Assembly: GCF_045679545.1 (NCBI RefSeq)
Contig: NZ_CP166194.1
Span: 3,451,239 to 3,515,238 of the forward strand
DNA from: Enterovibrio sp045679545
Lineage (GTDB): Bacteria > Pseudomonadota > Gammaproteobacteria > Enterobacterales > Vibrionaceae
Direction of reading: 5' to 3'
DNA: 64,000 nucleotides
Under the pieces are notes generated by a model that worked only from the letters and a program-made list of their open reading frames with translations, was not told the origin of the DNA and did no database searches. The translations under genes were made by a program, and so were the position numbers. This document shows, in pieces, positions 12,677-22,253 of the stretch (the first letter of the stretch is position 1; each line of letters starts with the position of its first letter).

Positions 12677-12821
12677 GGTTTTTCTCCTAATCAGGCATTC
12701 CTAAATTCGACATACTATGACGAATTTCCAGAGACGTTCTCAACATTTTTGTCACATATCGAAACACACTTGTTAGTTTACATTCCATCCTATTCGAGTG
12801 TGCTTGCAGCGAAACGCACTG

Positions 12822-12837
12822 ACGCAAACGTTTTCCT
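12822..12837. promoter_or_regulatory. PurR operator upstream of purE
   Basis: ACGCAAACGTTTTCCT matches the PurR box closely and corresponds to the known site before E. coli purEK. It overlaps the expected -35 region of the TATAAT -10 at 12854, so purine-bound PurR should block transcription. Confidence 0.85.
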
Positions 12838-12859
12838 TGTGGTTTTTTACAGATATAAT
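12831..12859 (+). promoter_or_regulatory. Predicted purEK promoter
   Basis: A perfect TATAAT (12854-12859) lies 17 bases after a weak -35 (TTTTCC) embedded in the PurR box and about 45 bases before purE. Confidence 0.65.
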
Positions 12860-12905
12860 GGCGCGCAATTTCACTTCGCAGTACACGGTAGTCACAGGAG
12901 AAGAT

Positions 12906-13391
12906 ATGAAAGTCGGCATCATCATGGGTTCGAAATCCGATTGGCCAACCATGAAAAACGCAGCAGACATGCTGGATCACTTCGGCGTTGCCTATGAAAC
13001 CAAGGTGGTTTCAGCCCATCGAACCCCCCAGCTACTTGCAGAGTATGCCAATAATGCTGCTTCTCGTGGCATAAAAGTGATCATTGCCGGTGCTGGCGGC
13101 GCAGCGCACCTTCCCGGTATGACAGCTGCATTCACCAGTCTTCCTGTTTTGGGTGTACCTGTTCAGTCAAAAGCATTGAAAGGCATGGATTCACTGCTTT
13201 CTATCGTACAAATGCCAAAAGGTGTTGCGGTCGGCACCCTTGCAATTGGCGATGCAGGAGCAGCCAATGCGGGTCTGCTAGCCGCGCAAATCCTCGCGAC
13301 CAGCGATAGCACCCTAATGACGAAAATCGATACTTTCCGCAAAACTCAAACTGAAACGGTGTTGGCTCACCCTGACCCGTCGGTAGATTAA
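12906..13391 (+). CDS. purE: N5-carboxyaminoimidazole ribonucleotide mutase PurE
   Basis: PurE converts N5-CAIR to CAIR in purine synthesis. The 161-residue length is that of class I bacterial PurE. Motifs are GSKSDWPTM (8-16), SAHRTP (36-41) and AGAGGAAHLPGM. The start was set at MKVGIIMGSKSD, which follows AGGAG. The open frame extends 36 codons upstream through the promoter and is not used. It is followed after 2 bases by purK, its partner enzyme. Confidence 0.97.
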   Translation: MKVGIIMGSKSDWPTMKNAADMLDHFGVAYETKVVSAHRTPQLLAEYANNAASRGIKVIIAGAGGAAHLPGMTAAFTSLPVLGVPVQSKALKGMDSLLSIVQMPKGVAVGTLAIGDAGAANAGLLAAQILATSDSTLMTKIDTFRKTQTETVLAHPDPSVD

Positions 13392-13393
13392 TC

Positions 13394-14530
13394 ATGAATG
13401 TGCTGGTTCTAGGTGCTGGGCAACTGGCACGAATGATGGCGTTAGCGGGAGCCCCGCTAAATCTAAAAGTTAGTGCGTATGATGTACGAAGTGGCAATTT
13501 GGTTCACCCCGTCACACTTGAAGTGCTGGGTCATGGATTAGAAAACGGGATTGCAGACGCTGATGTTATCACTGCCGAGTTTGAGCATATCGCGCCTGAC
13601 ATTCTTAACATCTGTCAGGCCAGCGGAAAGTTCTACCCCGGAGAAGAGGCGATTCTGACTGGCGGTGATCGCCGCAAGGAAAAAACGTTGCTCGACAAAG
13701 CAAGCGTCAACAATGCACGTTATCACACCATCCTAAACCGTGAAGATTTTGATACGGCTATGAACACCATTGGTATACCAATGATCATTAAAAGCGCGCT
13801 TGATGGTTATGATGGTAAAGGGCAATGGCGTCTAAAATCCATTGATGATGCGGAATCTGTTTGGCTGGATATCGCTGCTTTTTTGCAAGCATCTCATCAA
13901 GGTGATCGTCAGTGTGTCATTGCTGAAGAGTTCGTACCGTTTGATCGTGAAGTGTCATTGATTGGCGCTCGCAACGCGAACGGTGAGATTGAAGTGTATC
14001 CGCTAACAGAAAACATCCACACCGATGGTATTTTAAGTGTTTCCGTCGCAGCGTGTGAAAACAAAGCATTGCAGGCACAAGCCGAAGCCATGTTTAAAGC
14101 CGTTGCGGACGCTCTCAATTATGTCGGCGTGTTAGCGATTGAATTCTTTGATGTGAACGGCAACCTCATGGTCAACGAAATAGCCCCCCGCGTACACAAC
14201 TCTGGCCATTGGACGCAACAGGGCGCAGAAGTTTGCCAGTTTGAGAATCATCTGCGCGCAGTATGCAACCTACCGCTCGGCAGTGCTAATCGCATTCGTC
14301 CCACAGCCATGATCAACATCATTGGTGAGGTGACAGTGCCTGAAGATGTTATCCGTCTCGCGCATGTGCATTGGTACGATAAAGCACCACGACCGGGACG
14401 CAAAATCGGTCATATTAATGTTTGTGCCGATTCGCCAACCGAATTGGCAGATAAGCTAGAACAGATCGCGACACTATTAGCAGACGATGAATTCCCCGCA
14501 GTAAAACAAGCGGCATCTTCGCTTATCTAG
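13394..14530 (+). CDS. purK: N5-carboxyaminoimidazole ribonucleotide synthase PurK
   Basis: PurK is an ATP-grasp enzyme that carboxylates AIR with bicarbonate and ATP to give N5-CAIR, the substrate of PurE. The 378-residue protein has an N-terminal GAGQLARMM nucleotide loop, the ATP-grasp signature around EFVPFDREVSLIGAR and the conserved NEIAPRVHNSGHWT. It forms a two-gene operon with purE and is followed by a strong terminator. Confidence 0.97.
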   Translation: MNVLVLGAGQLARMMALAGAPLNLKVSAYDVRSGNLVHPVTLEVLGHGLENGIADADVITAEFEHIAPDILNICQASGKFYPGEEAILTGGDRRKEKTLLDKASVNNARYHTILNREDFDTAMNTIGIPMIIKSALDGYDGKGQWRLKSIDDAESVWLDIAAFLQASHQGDRQCVIAEEFVPFDREVSLIGARNANGEIEVYPLTENIHTDGILSVSVAACENKALQAQAEAMFKAVADALNYVGVLAIEFFDVNGNLMVNEIAPRVHNSGHWTQQGAEVCQFENHLRAVCNLPLGSANRIRPTAMINIIGEVTVPEDVIRLAHVHWYDKAPRPGRKIGHINVCADSPTELADKLEQIATLLADDEFPAVKQAASSLI

Positions 14531-14537
14531 AATACAT

Positions 14538-14570
14538 AAAAGAAAAGCTGCAACATGCAGCTTTTCTTTT
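14538..14570. terminator. Bidirectional terminator between purK and yrdD
   Basis: A 15-bp stem with a 3-base loop (core AAAAGCTGCA with TGCAGCTTTT) serves the converging purK and yrdD-side transcripts. Confidence 0.85.
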
Positions 14571-14591
14571 ATTGCTCGTCGATCTTTCGCT

Positions 14592-15158
14592 CTAGCCCTG
14601 CTTCTGCTGGCATTTTTTACTAGCACATACATTGAACGTCCCCGCCGCCAATTTCTTCTCAAGCAACAACGGATACCCACACGTCTCACACATGCCTTTT
14701 ATTGGTTTCAAATTGACTGCGAACTTACATTTTGGATAGCCATCACACGCATAGAAAGCCTTCCCAAAGCGCGATTTTTTCTCATGCAGCGCGCCACTAT
14801 TGCACTCAGGGCAAGCGACCTTTATACCATTATCTTCTTCAGGTGCCTGGTCGCGCTTCTCAATGTGCTGACACGTCGGATAAGCAGAGCAGCCGATAAA
14901 CATACCAAAACGCCCCTGACGCAACACCAACTCATTACCACATTCCGGGCACGGTAATCCAAGCGCTTTCACCACATGACCGTCGTTGTGATTCAGCGAT
15001 TCAATAAAATTACACTCAGGATAAGCGGAGCAGGCTTTAAATGGCCCGCGTTTACTGTGTCTGATAACAAGAACGCTGCCACATTGTGGGCAGCGTTCTT
15101 CTTGCTCCAGTGCATGTTCGTGAGCACTGAAAAGCGATTCGTCAATTTTTCCAGCCAA
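14592..15158 (-). CDS. yrdD: Topoisomerase-type C4 zinc-finger protein YrdD
   Basis: This 188-residue protein contains four successive C4 zinc ribbons (CPQC...CSAYPEC, CPEC...CSAYPTC, CPEC...CDGYPKC, CETC...CASKKC). They resemble the C-terminal fingers of DNA topoisomerase I without its catalytic part. It probably binds single-stranded DNA, though its cellular role is not established. The TTG start aligns with the family but has a weak ribosome-binding site. Downstream of smg and dprA, it ends this leftward cluster. Confidence 0.85.
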   Translation of the reverse strand: MAGKIDESLFSAHEHALEQEERCPQCGSVLVIRHSKRGPFKACSAYPECNFIESLNHNDGHVVKALGLPCPECGNELVLRQGRFGMFIGCSAYPTCQHIEKRDQAPEEDNGIKVACPECNSGALHEKKSRFGKAFYACDGYPKCKFAVNLKPIKGMCETCGYPLLLEKKLAAGTFNVCASKKCQQKQG

Positions 15159-15195
15159 AACAGATTCGCCTCAACTACTTATGGGGTGAGTCGCC

Positions 15196-15672
15196 TTAGT
15201 GAAGGTACTCGTCTTCTGCTGTACTGTAGAGCAGGTCTTCCATTTGATCATACGCGCGCTCATTGCCAGGCACGTTAAACAAAACCATCAAGATCACCCA
15301 TTTCAGATCATCTAGGACAAATTCCTGCGTTTCTAACTCCATAACACGATCAATGACCATCTCACGAGTATCTGGACTCAGTACGCTGATTTGCTCCAAA
15401 AACATTAAGAACCCACGACTTTCAGTGTCCAATCGATCCATTTCTTTTGGTGTAAAGATACGAACCGAGGTCAACGCACTCCCCGTCAAATAAGGGGTCT
15501 TGTCAGCGTCTTGTAACAGAGCTAACTTTTCAAGCCAGTTTAGTGCTTTATAAATATCGTCCTGATGAAACCCTGCTCTGGAGAGTTCATCAGCCAATTC
15601 GTCCTGATCTACCAGCAACTCGACATCACTATGGATGTAAGTTTCAAACAGGTACATTAAGATGTCCATCAT
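15196..15672 (-). CDS. smg: Smg family protein (DUF494)
   Basis: This 158-residue protein matches Smg along its length (MMDILMYLFETYIHS, DIYKALNWLEKLALL, LDDLKWVILMVLFN). The family sits beside dprA in many proteobacteria; its function is unknown. The start was chosen at the first of two adjacent ATGs, after a strong GAGGAGGGG site. An open-frame extension of 44 residues upstream lies inside the dprA end and is not used. It starts two bases after the dprA stop. Confidence 0.9.
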   Translation of the reverse strand: MMDILMYLFETYIHSDVELLVDQDELADELSRAGFHQDDIYKALNWLEKLALLQDADKTPYLTGSALTSVRIFTPKEMDRLDTESRGFLMFLEQISVLSPDTREMVIDRVMELETQEFVLDDLKWVILMVLFNVPGNERAYDQMEDLLYSTAEDEYLH

Positions 15673-15674
15673 GG

Positions 15675-16772
15675 CTATCCCCTCCTCGCTCTGACATAGC
15701 CACCGGGCACTGCGGATACCAGCCCCAGTAGCTCTAGTTCTAACAACTTCATCATGATTTCGTGAACGGGTTGATCGCAGATTTCTGCAAGCACATCGAC
15801 ACACCTTACTTCATTTCCTACGTTAGCCAACAGTTCAGGAAATGGCAATTCTTCTTGCAAAACTTGATCCTGAGTCACGTCTAACTGGTGGTTAATTGCA
15901 CAACCCGCTAGCGCACCAACTTGCTCTAAAATCTCATCAACAGATTCCACTAAAAACGCGCCCTGCTTGATCAGTCCGTTACTGCCTTTAGCATGTGGAT
16001 TGTGAATTGATCCAGGTAATGCAAACACATCACGACCTTGCTCAAGAGCAAGGCGTGCAGTGATCAACGAGCCACTTTTCAGTGCCGCCTCAACAACCAG
16101 TACACCAGTAGAAAGACCACTGATAATACGATTTCTTCTCGGAAAAAATGCAGGTTTTGGCGGCGACCAAGGCCACAACTCTGACACTAAGGCACCGTTT
16201 GACGTAATGTCTTTTGCAAGATCACGATGGCGGGAAGGGTACACCTTTTCAAGCCCAGAACCTAATACTGCAATGGTATTCCCACCCGCATCGAGAGCGC
16301 CACGATGTGCTCGACCGTCGATGCCCAGCGCCAAGCCACTAGTTACCACAACATCATGCTGAGCCAATGCATGGGCGAACTCATGCGCCAATGCTAGCCC
16401 TTCAGCGCTAGCATCTCGGCTACCAACAATCGCTATCTGGGGAAGCGACAAGGTTTCAGGCTTACCCTCTACGAACAAGAGGGGCGGTGCACCGGAGATT
16501 TGCTTAAGGAGATAGGGATAACGCTGATCGGTAAGGCTGATGATGTGCCTATCTGGCAACGAACACCATGCCATGCACTTATCAATGACCGACATGTCTG
16601 GGTGACGAAATGCATGAATTTGCATGGGCTTAAAGCCCAACGCAGCCAAATGAATATCTTCAAGTTCAATAAGTTTTTCTGGCGGGTGTTTGCAGATAAT
16701 TTTACTGACAGCATTGCCGCCCAGCCTTGGCACGGCAGCCAGCCGTAGCCAAGACTCTAGTGAAGCATTCAC
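15675..16772 (-). CDS. dprA: DNA-processing protein DprA (Smf)
   Basis: DprA protects incoming single-stranded DNA during natural transformation and loads RecA on it. The 365-residue protein has an N-terminal SAM-like region, a Rossmann-fold core with GSRDAS (117-122) and SGLALGID (145-152), and a C-terminal winged-helix domain. The start is GTG with AAGGG upstream. It lies between the LysM protein gene and smg, as in V. cholerae. Together with comM in this window it suggests competence. Confidence 0.95.
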   Translation of the reverse strand: MNASLESWLRLAAVPRLGGNAVSKIICKHPPEKLIELEDIHLAALGFKPMQIHAFRHPDMSVIDKCMAWCSLPDRHIISLTDQRYPYLLKQISGAPPLLFVEGKPETLSLPQIAIVGSRDASAEGLALAHEFAHALAQHDVVVTSGLALGIDGRAHRGALDAGGNTIAVLGSGLEKVYPSRHRDLAKDITSNGALVSELWPWSPPKPAFFPRRNRIISGLSTGVLVVEAALKSGSLITARLALEQGRDVFALPGSIHNPHAKGSNGLIKQGAFLVESVDEILEQVGALAGCAINHQLDVTQDQVLQEELPFPELLANVGNEVRCVDVLAEICDQPVHEIMMKLLELELLGLVSAVPGGYVRARRG

Positions 16773-16774
16773 GC

Positions 16775-17809
16775 CTACCCTTCAGCGGATATTACAGGCA
16801 TATCCACCTTTAAAGGTTTATCCGCATCCACCACCATCGCTAAGCTAAAGAAAGGATAGCTCCGGATCACCAGCAATTTCCCTGCCGAACTAGATGGCAA
16901 TAATTTAGCCTCTGATGCGAGTGCAGTATTGATGCCCGAATCGTACTCCATGTCACCCGTACTTCCCTTCATCGCCGCCCCCGGAACTATCACTGACAAT
17001 GCATGACCAGCACCGACTCCGTCAAATGAACCGAGGTCAACCACCACGATTTGTCGATGACCGACATAGTTGCTGCCATAAAGGTGACCGACCATAGTAC
17101 CCACCAAGCCTTGAGGCGCTGGCTGAGGATGGAATATCTCCCCCGTCTTGACACCTAAAGCAGGCAATAAAATGTCGTTAGGCTTAATTTCTTGATTTTG
17201 CCTGACCAATTTCATCTCTGACATATCATCAATTGAGCGAACTTTTTTGGCTTCCCCCACTTTCTTCAGGCTTATCATGCGAACTACCGCATCCCCTTTT
17301 TCGCGCTCAAAATTTGTCACCGTTCGATAGATAAACCAATCGTCGCTGTCGAGTTCTTTATTGGCGAAGAATGGCGTTCGCATGGAAATGTAGTTCCAGC
17401 CGTCTTGACTACCGAGCACTCTCGGCGCCAAGTTATATTCTCGCTCGTCAATTAAGGTGTCGTAAGTCAGATATTGGCGCAGGATAGAAGCCGAAGCACT
17501 ATTGATGGGGGCCGACTCTGACCGGTTAACGCCAGCTGTGTAAGTCAAACGAGGTTTACCATCTTGCCATGTTAACCTCAGCACATCGCCAGGATAGATA
17601 AGATGTGGATTCTTAATCTCAGGGTTTTGTTGCCACAGTTTTGGCCATTGCCATGGATTGGTAAGGTACAAGCCGGAAATGTCCCACAAGGTGTCACCTT
17701 TACGCACTGTATAAGAACTCGGCGCATCCTTTGATACTTCAATACCCGCCGCCATTGTCGCTGCTGACACCATGCCAACCAGACAAAGCGTGATGAGCTT
17801 TTTAAACAT
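16775..17809 (-). CDS. Secreted LysM domain protein
   Basis: This 344-residue exported protein begins with a signal peptide (residues 1-21, cleavage near AAG). One LysM peptidoglycan-binding repeat follows at about 33-80 (YTVRKGDTLWDISGLYLTNPWQWPKLW), then a long conserved region without catalytic signature. A homologue sits beside dprA in V. cholerae. The start at MFKKLITLCL gives an intact signal peptide; the nine-residue extension upstream does not fit. It is two bases upstream of dprA and divergent from def. The precise role is unknown. Confidence 0.85.
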   Translation of the reverse strand: MFKKLITLCLVGMVSAATMAAGIEVSKDAPSSYTVRKGDTLWDISGLYLTNPWQWPKLWQQNPEIKNPHLIYPGDVLRLTWQDGKPRLTYTAGVNRSESAPINSASASILRQYLTYDTLIDEREYNLAPRVLGSQDGWNYISMRTPFFANKELDSDDWFIYRTVTNFEREKGDAVVRMISLKKVGEAKKVRSIDDMSEMKLVRQNQEIKPNDILLPALGVKTGEIFHPQPAPQGLVGTMVGHLYGSNYVGHRQIVVVDLGSFDGVGAGHALSVIVPGAAMKGSTGDMEYDSGINTALASEAKLLPSSSAGKLLVIRSYPFFSLAMVVDADKPLKVDMPVISAEG

Positions 17810-17928
17810 CCTATGTCTCCAAAAGCATACTTTCATTTGGATGCTGTCATTTGAATCGCAAAATGTCTAGAATTAGCCCAATTACCAAAGCCGGATACGG
17901 CACAGTTCAACAATTTTAAGAGACGTTT

Positions 17929-18441
17929 ATGAGTGTATTGCAGGTTTTAACCTTCCCGGACGATCGCCTACGCACGGTGGCTAAACCGGTAGAAAGCGTC
18001 ACACCAGAAATTCAAAAATTCATCGATGACATGCTAGACACCATGTACGACGAAGAAGGTATTGGCTTAGCGGCAACGCAGGTTGATGTTCACCAACGCA
18101 TTGTCGTGATTGATATCTCTGATTCGCGTGACGAGCCGATGGTACTGATCAACCCGGAAATCATCGAAAAGCGCGGTGAAGATGGTATTGAAGAAGGCTG
18201 TCTGTCTGTTCCTGGCGCACGTGCGTTAGTGGCACGCGCATCTGAAGTGACCGTGAAAGCGCTCGACCGTGATGGCAACCCTTATCAATTCGATGCCGAC
18301 GATCTGCTGGCTATTTGTGTACAACACGAATTGGACCACCTTGAAGGCAAGTTGTTTGTTGATTACCTGTCGCCGTTAAAACAACAGCGCATCAAACAAA
18401 AGCTAGAAAAGATCAAACGCGCTAACGAAAAAGCCAACTGA
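17929..18441 (+). CDS. def: Peptide deformylase
   Basis: This Fe2+/Zn2+ hydrolase removes the formyl group from nascent proteins. The 170-residue protein shows all three motifs: GIGLAATQ (44-51), EGCLS (89-93, Cys91 as metal ligand) and HELDH (133-137, two histidine ligands and the catalytic glutamate). It starts the def-fmt pair, so formylation and deformylation are encoded together. Confidence 0.97.
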   Translation: MSVLQVLTFPDDRLRTVAKPVESVTPEIQKFIDDMLDTMYDEEGIGLAATQVDVHQRIVVIDISDSRDEPMVLINPEIIEKRGEDGIEEGCLSVPGARALVARASEVTVKALDRDGNPYQFDADDLLAICVQHELDHLEGKLFVDYLSPLKQQRIKQKLEKIKRANEKAN

Positions 18442-18448
18442 GGTTTCC

Positions 18449-19408
18449 TTGAGCAAATCACTACGTATTGTCTTTGCCGGCACGCCGGATTTCGCCGCCC
18501 TTCACTTGGCGGCGTTGTTGTCTTCGCACCATGAGGTGGTCGCGGTTTATACCCAACCAGACCGTCCAGCTGGGCGTGGGAAAAAACTCACAGCAAGCCC
18601 TGTTAAAGTGCTGGCGCAAGAACACAATATCCCGGTTTATCAGCCTGCCAGCCTAAAAGCGGAAGACGCGCAGCAAGAGTTAGCCGCGATTGATGCCGAT
18701 ATCATGGTAGTGGTGGCGTACGGCCTTCTGCTACCAAAAGTGGTACTCGATACGCTGCGCCTTGGTTGCATCAACGTGCATGGTTCTATCTTGCCACGCT
18801 GGCGTGGCGCTGCGCCTATTCAGCGCGCTATCTGGGCAGGCGATACCGAAACGGGTGTCACCATCATGCAAATGGATGAAGGCTTAGATACTGGCGATAT
18901 GCTAAAAATCGCAACCCTGAGCATTGATCCAAAAGAAACCAGTGCCACGCTTTATGAAAGATTGGCGGAACTTGGGCCGGATGCATTGGTTGATTGCTTG
19001 GATGATATTGCAGCGGACAAAGCTGTCGCTGAAAAGCAGAATGACGAGCAGGCAAACTACGCCAAAAAATTAAGCAAAGAAGAAGCACAGATCGACTGGA
19101 GCATGAGTGCCGTTGAAATTGAGCGCTGCATTCGCGCTTTCAATCCATGGCCTGTGAGCTATTTCACCCTGACCGTCAACGATCAAGGCGAGCACAACAT
19201 CAAAGTATGGGATGCCGACGTCGAGACAGGCCAAAGCAACAGTGTCCCTGGTACCATCTTGTCGGCAGACAAAAAAGGCATTCGCGTTGCCACGGGTAAC
19301 GGTGTGCTATGTCTGACGTCAATCCAGCCTCCGGGCAAGAAAGCCATGAGTGCAGCAGATATGCTCAACTCACGCCGCGACTGGTTTGAACCTGGCAACA
19401 TCCTGTAA
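18449..19408 (+). CDS. fmt: Methionyl-tRNA formyltransferase
   Basis: Fmt formylates initiator Met-tRNA using 10-formyltetrahydrofolate. The 319-residue protein has catalytic Asn109, His111 (in CINVHGS) and Asp147 (in DEGLDTGD), the loop ILPRWRGAAPIQRA, and a C-terminal OB-fold tRNA-binding domain. The start codon is TTG, seven bases after the def stop and preceded by TGAGG. A terminator follows. Confidence 0.96.
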   Translation: MSKSLRIVFAGTPDFAALHLAALLSSHHEVVAVYTQPDRPAGRGKKLTASPVKVLAQEHNIPVYQPASLKAEDAQQELAAIDADIMVVVAYGLLLPKVVLDTLRLGCINVHGSILPRWRGAAPIQRAIWAGDTETGVTIMQMDEGLDTGDMLKIATLSIDPKETSATLYERLAELGPDALVDCLDDIAADKAVAEKQNDEQANYAKKLSKEEAQIDWSMSAVEIERCIRAFNPWPVSYFTLTVNDQGEHNIKVWDADVETGQSNSVPGTILSADKKGIRVATGNGVLCLTSIQPPGKKAMSAADMLNSRRDWFEPGNIL

Positions 19409-19414
19409 TGCCGG

Positions 19415-19437
19415 AGGCCAGCTTGCTGGCCTTTTTT
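19415..19437 (+). terminator. Terminator after fmt
   Basis: An AGGCCAG stem pairs with CTGGCCT around a 4-base loop and is followed by a T run. Because rsmB follows with its own spacing, it separates the two transcripts at least in part. Confidence 0.8.
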
Positions 19438-19510
19438 AGTGGTTAGTAACACTTTTCGTCACTCGCTATGTTGTTATCACAGCGCGTGACTTCCTGACAA
19501 AGGTACCTTA

Positions 19511-20788
19511 ATGAACGTAAGAGCTGTCGCTGCACAGGTTATCTATCAGGTGGTCGATCAAGGACAATCACTGTCTGCGGCGCTGCCGCCTGCTCAGCAA
19601 AAAGTGGCACCGCGAGATGGCGCACTGCTGCAAGAAATCTGCTACGGCGTACTGCGCTGGCTTCCGCGCCTTGAATCCATCACCCAAAGTCTGATGGACA
19701 AGCCGTTGAAGGGAAAACAACGTGTGTTCCACCATTTGATCTTGGTGGGCCTATATCAAATAAGCTTCATGCGTATACCGCCACATGCCGCCGTTGCCGA
19801 GACGGTCGATGCCACCAAAGTACTTAAAAAGCCACAGCTTCGCGGCCTTATTAATGCCGTATTGCGTAGCTACCAACGCAACCAAGAAGCATTGGGTGCC
19901 GCAGCTGTCGCGCATGACGCTGGCAAATATGGCCATCCAGGTTGGTTGTTGAAGCTGTTGCAAAACGCCTATCCAGATCAATGGAAACAGGTTGTTGAAG
20001 CTAATCACGAAAAAGCCCCAATGTGGCTTCGCGTTAACCGCACTCATCACACCCGAGATAGCTACCGCGCACTGCTGACCGACATAGGCATCGACACCGA
20101 TATTCACTCAGAAGCAGAAGATGCACTCAAGCTTGCCTCACCGTGCGATGTGACTGCGCTACCGGGCTTTGCTGAAGGCTGGGTGTCCGTTCAAGATGCT
20201 GCCGCACAGCTTTCAATCAATTATCTCAAGCCGCAATCTGGCGAGCTGATTTTGGATTGTTGCGCCGCACCGGGTGGAAAAACCTGCCATATTCTTGAAC
20301 ACCAAGCTGATGCGAAGGTTGTTGCGATGGATGTCGACGCCACCCGCTTACTGCGCGTGAAAGAAAACCTCCAACGTTTGCAACTCAATGCACAGGTGAT
20401 ATGCGGGGATGCACGTTATCCTGCTGACTGGTGGCAGGGTGAGCAGTTTGATCGTATCCTGCTTGACGCGCCATGTTCTGCGACAGGTGTTATCCGTCGC
20501 CATCCTGATATCAAATGGCTGCGACGTGCTGACGATATTGCACAACTTGTCGCGTTGCAATCCGAAATCATGGACGCTATGTGGGCACAGTTAAAGTCAG
20601 GCGGCACCATGGTTTACGCAACCTGCTCGATCACACCACAAGAAAACAGCGAACAGGTAACAGCGTTTCTTGCTCGCACTAGTGATGCAACGCTAAAAAC
20701 AGGCACTGCAGACAAGCCCGGTCGCCAAATTTTGCCGGGACAAGAAAACATGGATGGATTCTATTACGCGGAACTAAAAAAAGCGTAG
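19511..20788 (+). CDS. rsmB: 16S rRNA m5C967 methyltransferase RsmB
   Basis: RsmB (Sun) methylates C967 of 16S rRNA with SAM. The 425-residue protein has an N-terminal NusB-like RNA-binding domain (about 1-130) and a Rossmann methyltransferase domain. This carries motif I ILDCCAAPGGKT (247-258) and two catalytic cysteines, C322 (PCSATG) and C372 (TCSITPQEN). It follows def-fmt as in other gammaproteobacteria. Confidence 0.96.
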   Translation: MNVRAVAAQVIYQVVDQGQSLSAALPPAQQKVAPRDGALLQEICYGVLRWLPRLESITQSLMDKPLKGKQRVFHHLILVGLYQISFMRIPPHAAVAETVDATKVLKKPQLRGLINAVLRSYQRNQEALGAAAVAHDAGKYGHPGWLLKLLQNAYPDQWKQVVEANHEKAPMWLRVNRTHHTRDSYRALLTDIGIDTDIHSEAEDALKLASPCDVTALPGFAEGWVSVQDAAAQLSINYLKPQSGELILDCCAAPGGKTCHILEHQADAKVVAMDVDATRLLRVKENLQRLQLNAQVICGDARYPADWWQGEQFDRILLDAPCSATGVIRRHPDIKWLRRADDIAQLVALQSEIMDAMWAQLKSGGTMVYATCSITPQENSEQVTAFLARTSDATLKTGTADKPGRQILPGQENMDGFYYAELKKA

Positions 20789-20861
20789 TGGTGCCAGTAC
20801 GGGTGCGGCAACGCCCACCCGTAAAACCAATAAAACATGAACTGAGGTTCAGGCAGACGTT

Positions 20862-22238
20862 ATGAAAATTATCATCTTGGGGGCCGGGCAAGTCGGCGGT
20901 ACATTGGCCGAAAACCTCGTTGGCGAAAACAATGACATTACCATTGTCGATAAAAACCCTGAGCGCCTCAGAGAACTACAAGACAAATACGATTTACGCG
21001 TCGTTCAAGGGTATGCCAGCCATCCTTCTACACTATTAGAAGCGGGCGCGCAGGATGCTGACATGCTGGTTGCGGTCACCAACTCCGACGAAACCAACAT
21101 GATTGCTTGCCAAGTCGCCTTTACCCTCTACAACACCCCCAATCGCGTCGCGCGAATCCGAAGCCCTGAATACCTTGCAGCTAAAGAGCAGCTATTCCAA
21201 ACCGATGCTTGCCCAGTCGATCACTTGATTGCACCAGAAGAATTGGTGACAAAGTATATTCATCGTTTGATTGAATACCCGGGTGCTTTGCAGGTGGTAA
21301 ACTTTGCCGATAACAAAGTCGGCCTTGTCGCCGTCAAAGCCTATTATGGTGGCCCACTGGTGGGGAATGCGCTGTCAGCCCTTCGTGAACACATGCCCCA
21401 CGTTGATACCCGCGTTGCTGCCATATTTCGCCGTGACCGCCCTATTCGCCCGCAAGGCACTACCATCATTGAAGCCGATGATGAGGTATTCTTTGTCGCT
21501 GCCAGTAACCATATCCGCTCCGTGATGAGTGAACTTCAGCGTCTTGAAAAGCCCTATAAGCGCATCATGATTGTGGGGGGAGGAAACATTGGTGCTGGAC
21601 TGGCACGCAGCCTAGAGCGCGCGTATAGCGTGAAGCTGATAGAGCGTAATCCACAACGCGCAGAGCAACTGTCCGAAATCCTCGAGAACACCATCGTATT
21701 TTGCGGTGACGCCTCGGATCAAGAATTGTTGAGTGAAGAGCATATCGATCAGATTGATGTGTTTATCGCTGTCACCAACGAAGATGAAGCCAACATCATG
21801 TCAGCCATGCTGGCAAAACGCTTAGGCGCAAAGAAGGTCATGGTGCTGATCCAGCGCAGCGCCTATGTGGATCTCGTGCAAGGTGGTGCGATTGATATTG
21901 CGATTTCGCCGCAGCAAGCAACCATTTCAGCCTTGCTCACTCACGTCCGCAAAGCTGATATCGTCAATGTGTCATCACTGCGACGTGGCGCAGCCGAAGC
22001 GATAGAAGCCATTGCACACGGGGATTCCAACACATCAAAAGTCGTTGGCCGTGCCATTGGTGATATTAAGCTGCCACCAGGCACCACGATCGGCGCCATT
22101 GTTCGAGAAGACGAAGTGCTGATCGCTCACGATAAAACGGTAATCCAACAAGACGACCATGTGGTGATGTTCTTAGTGGATAAGAAGTATATCCCGGATG
22201 TGGAAAGGCTGTTCCAGCCAAGTCCATTTTTCCTCTAA
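20862..22238 (+). CDS. trkA: Trk potassium uptake regulatory subunit TrkA
   Basis: TrkA is the cytoplasmic NAD(H)/ATP-binding ring that gates the TrkH potassium channel. The 458-residue protein is a tandem of two RCK units, each with a Rossmann loop: GAGQVG at 7-12 and GGGNIG near 238. The C-terminal RCK_C subdomain of each is visible. It lies between rsmB and trkH, fifteen bases before trkH, so the two subunits are probably co-transcribed. Confidence 0.97.
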   Translation: MKIIILGAGQVGGTLAENLVGENNDITIVDKNPERLRELQDKYDLRVVQGYASHPSTLLEAGAQDADMLVAVTNSDETNMIACQVAFTLYNTPNRVARIRSPEYLAAKEQLFQTDACPVDHLIAPEELVTKYIHRLIEYPGALQVVNFADNKVGLVAVKAYYGGPLVGNALSALREHMPHVDTRVAAIFRRDRPIRPQGTTIIEADDEVFFVAASNHIRSVMSELQRLEKPYKRIMIVGGGNIGAGLARSLERAYSVKLIERNPQRAEQLSEILENTIVFCGDASDQELLSEEHIDQIDVFIAVTNEDEANIMSAMLAKRLGAKKVMVLIQRSAYVDLVQGGAIDIAISPQQATISALLTHVRKADIVNVSSLRRGAAEAIEAIAHGDSNTSKVVGRAIGDIKLPPGTTIGAIVREDEVLIAHDKTVIQQDDHVVMFLVDKKYIPDVERLFQPSPFFL

Positions 22239-22253
22239 TACGCCGAACTATGC

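Noticed and set aside
12572..12997. 141-residue plus-strand open frame between tsaC and purE
   Set aside because: It spans the purE promoter and PurR box and overlaps purE in another frame.
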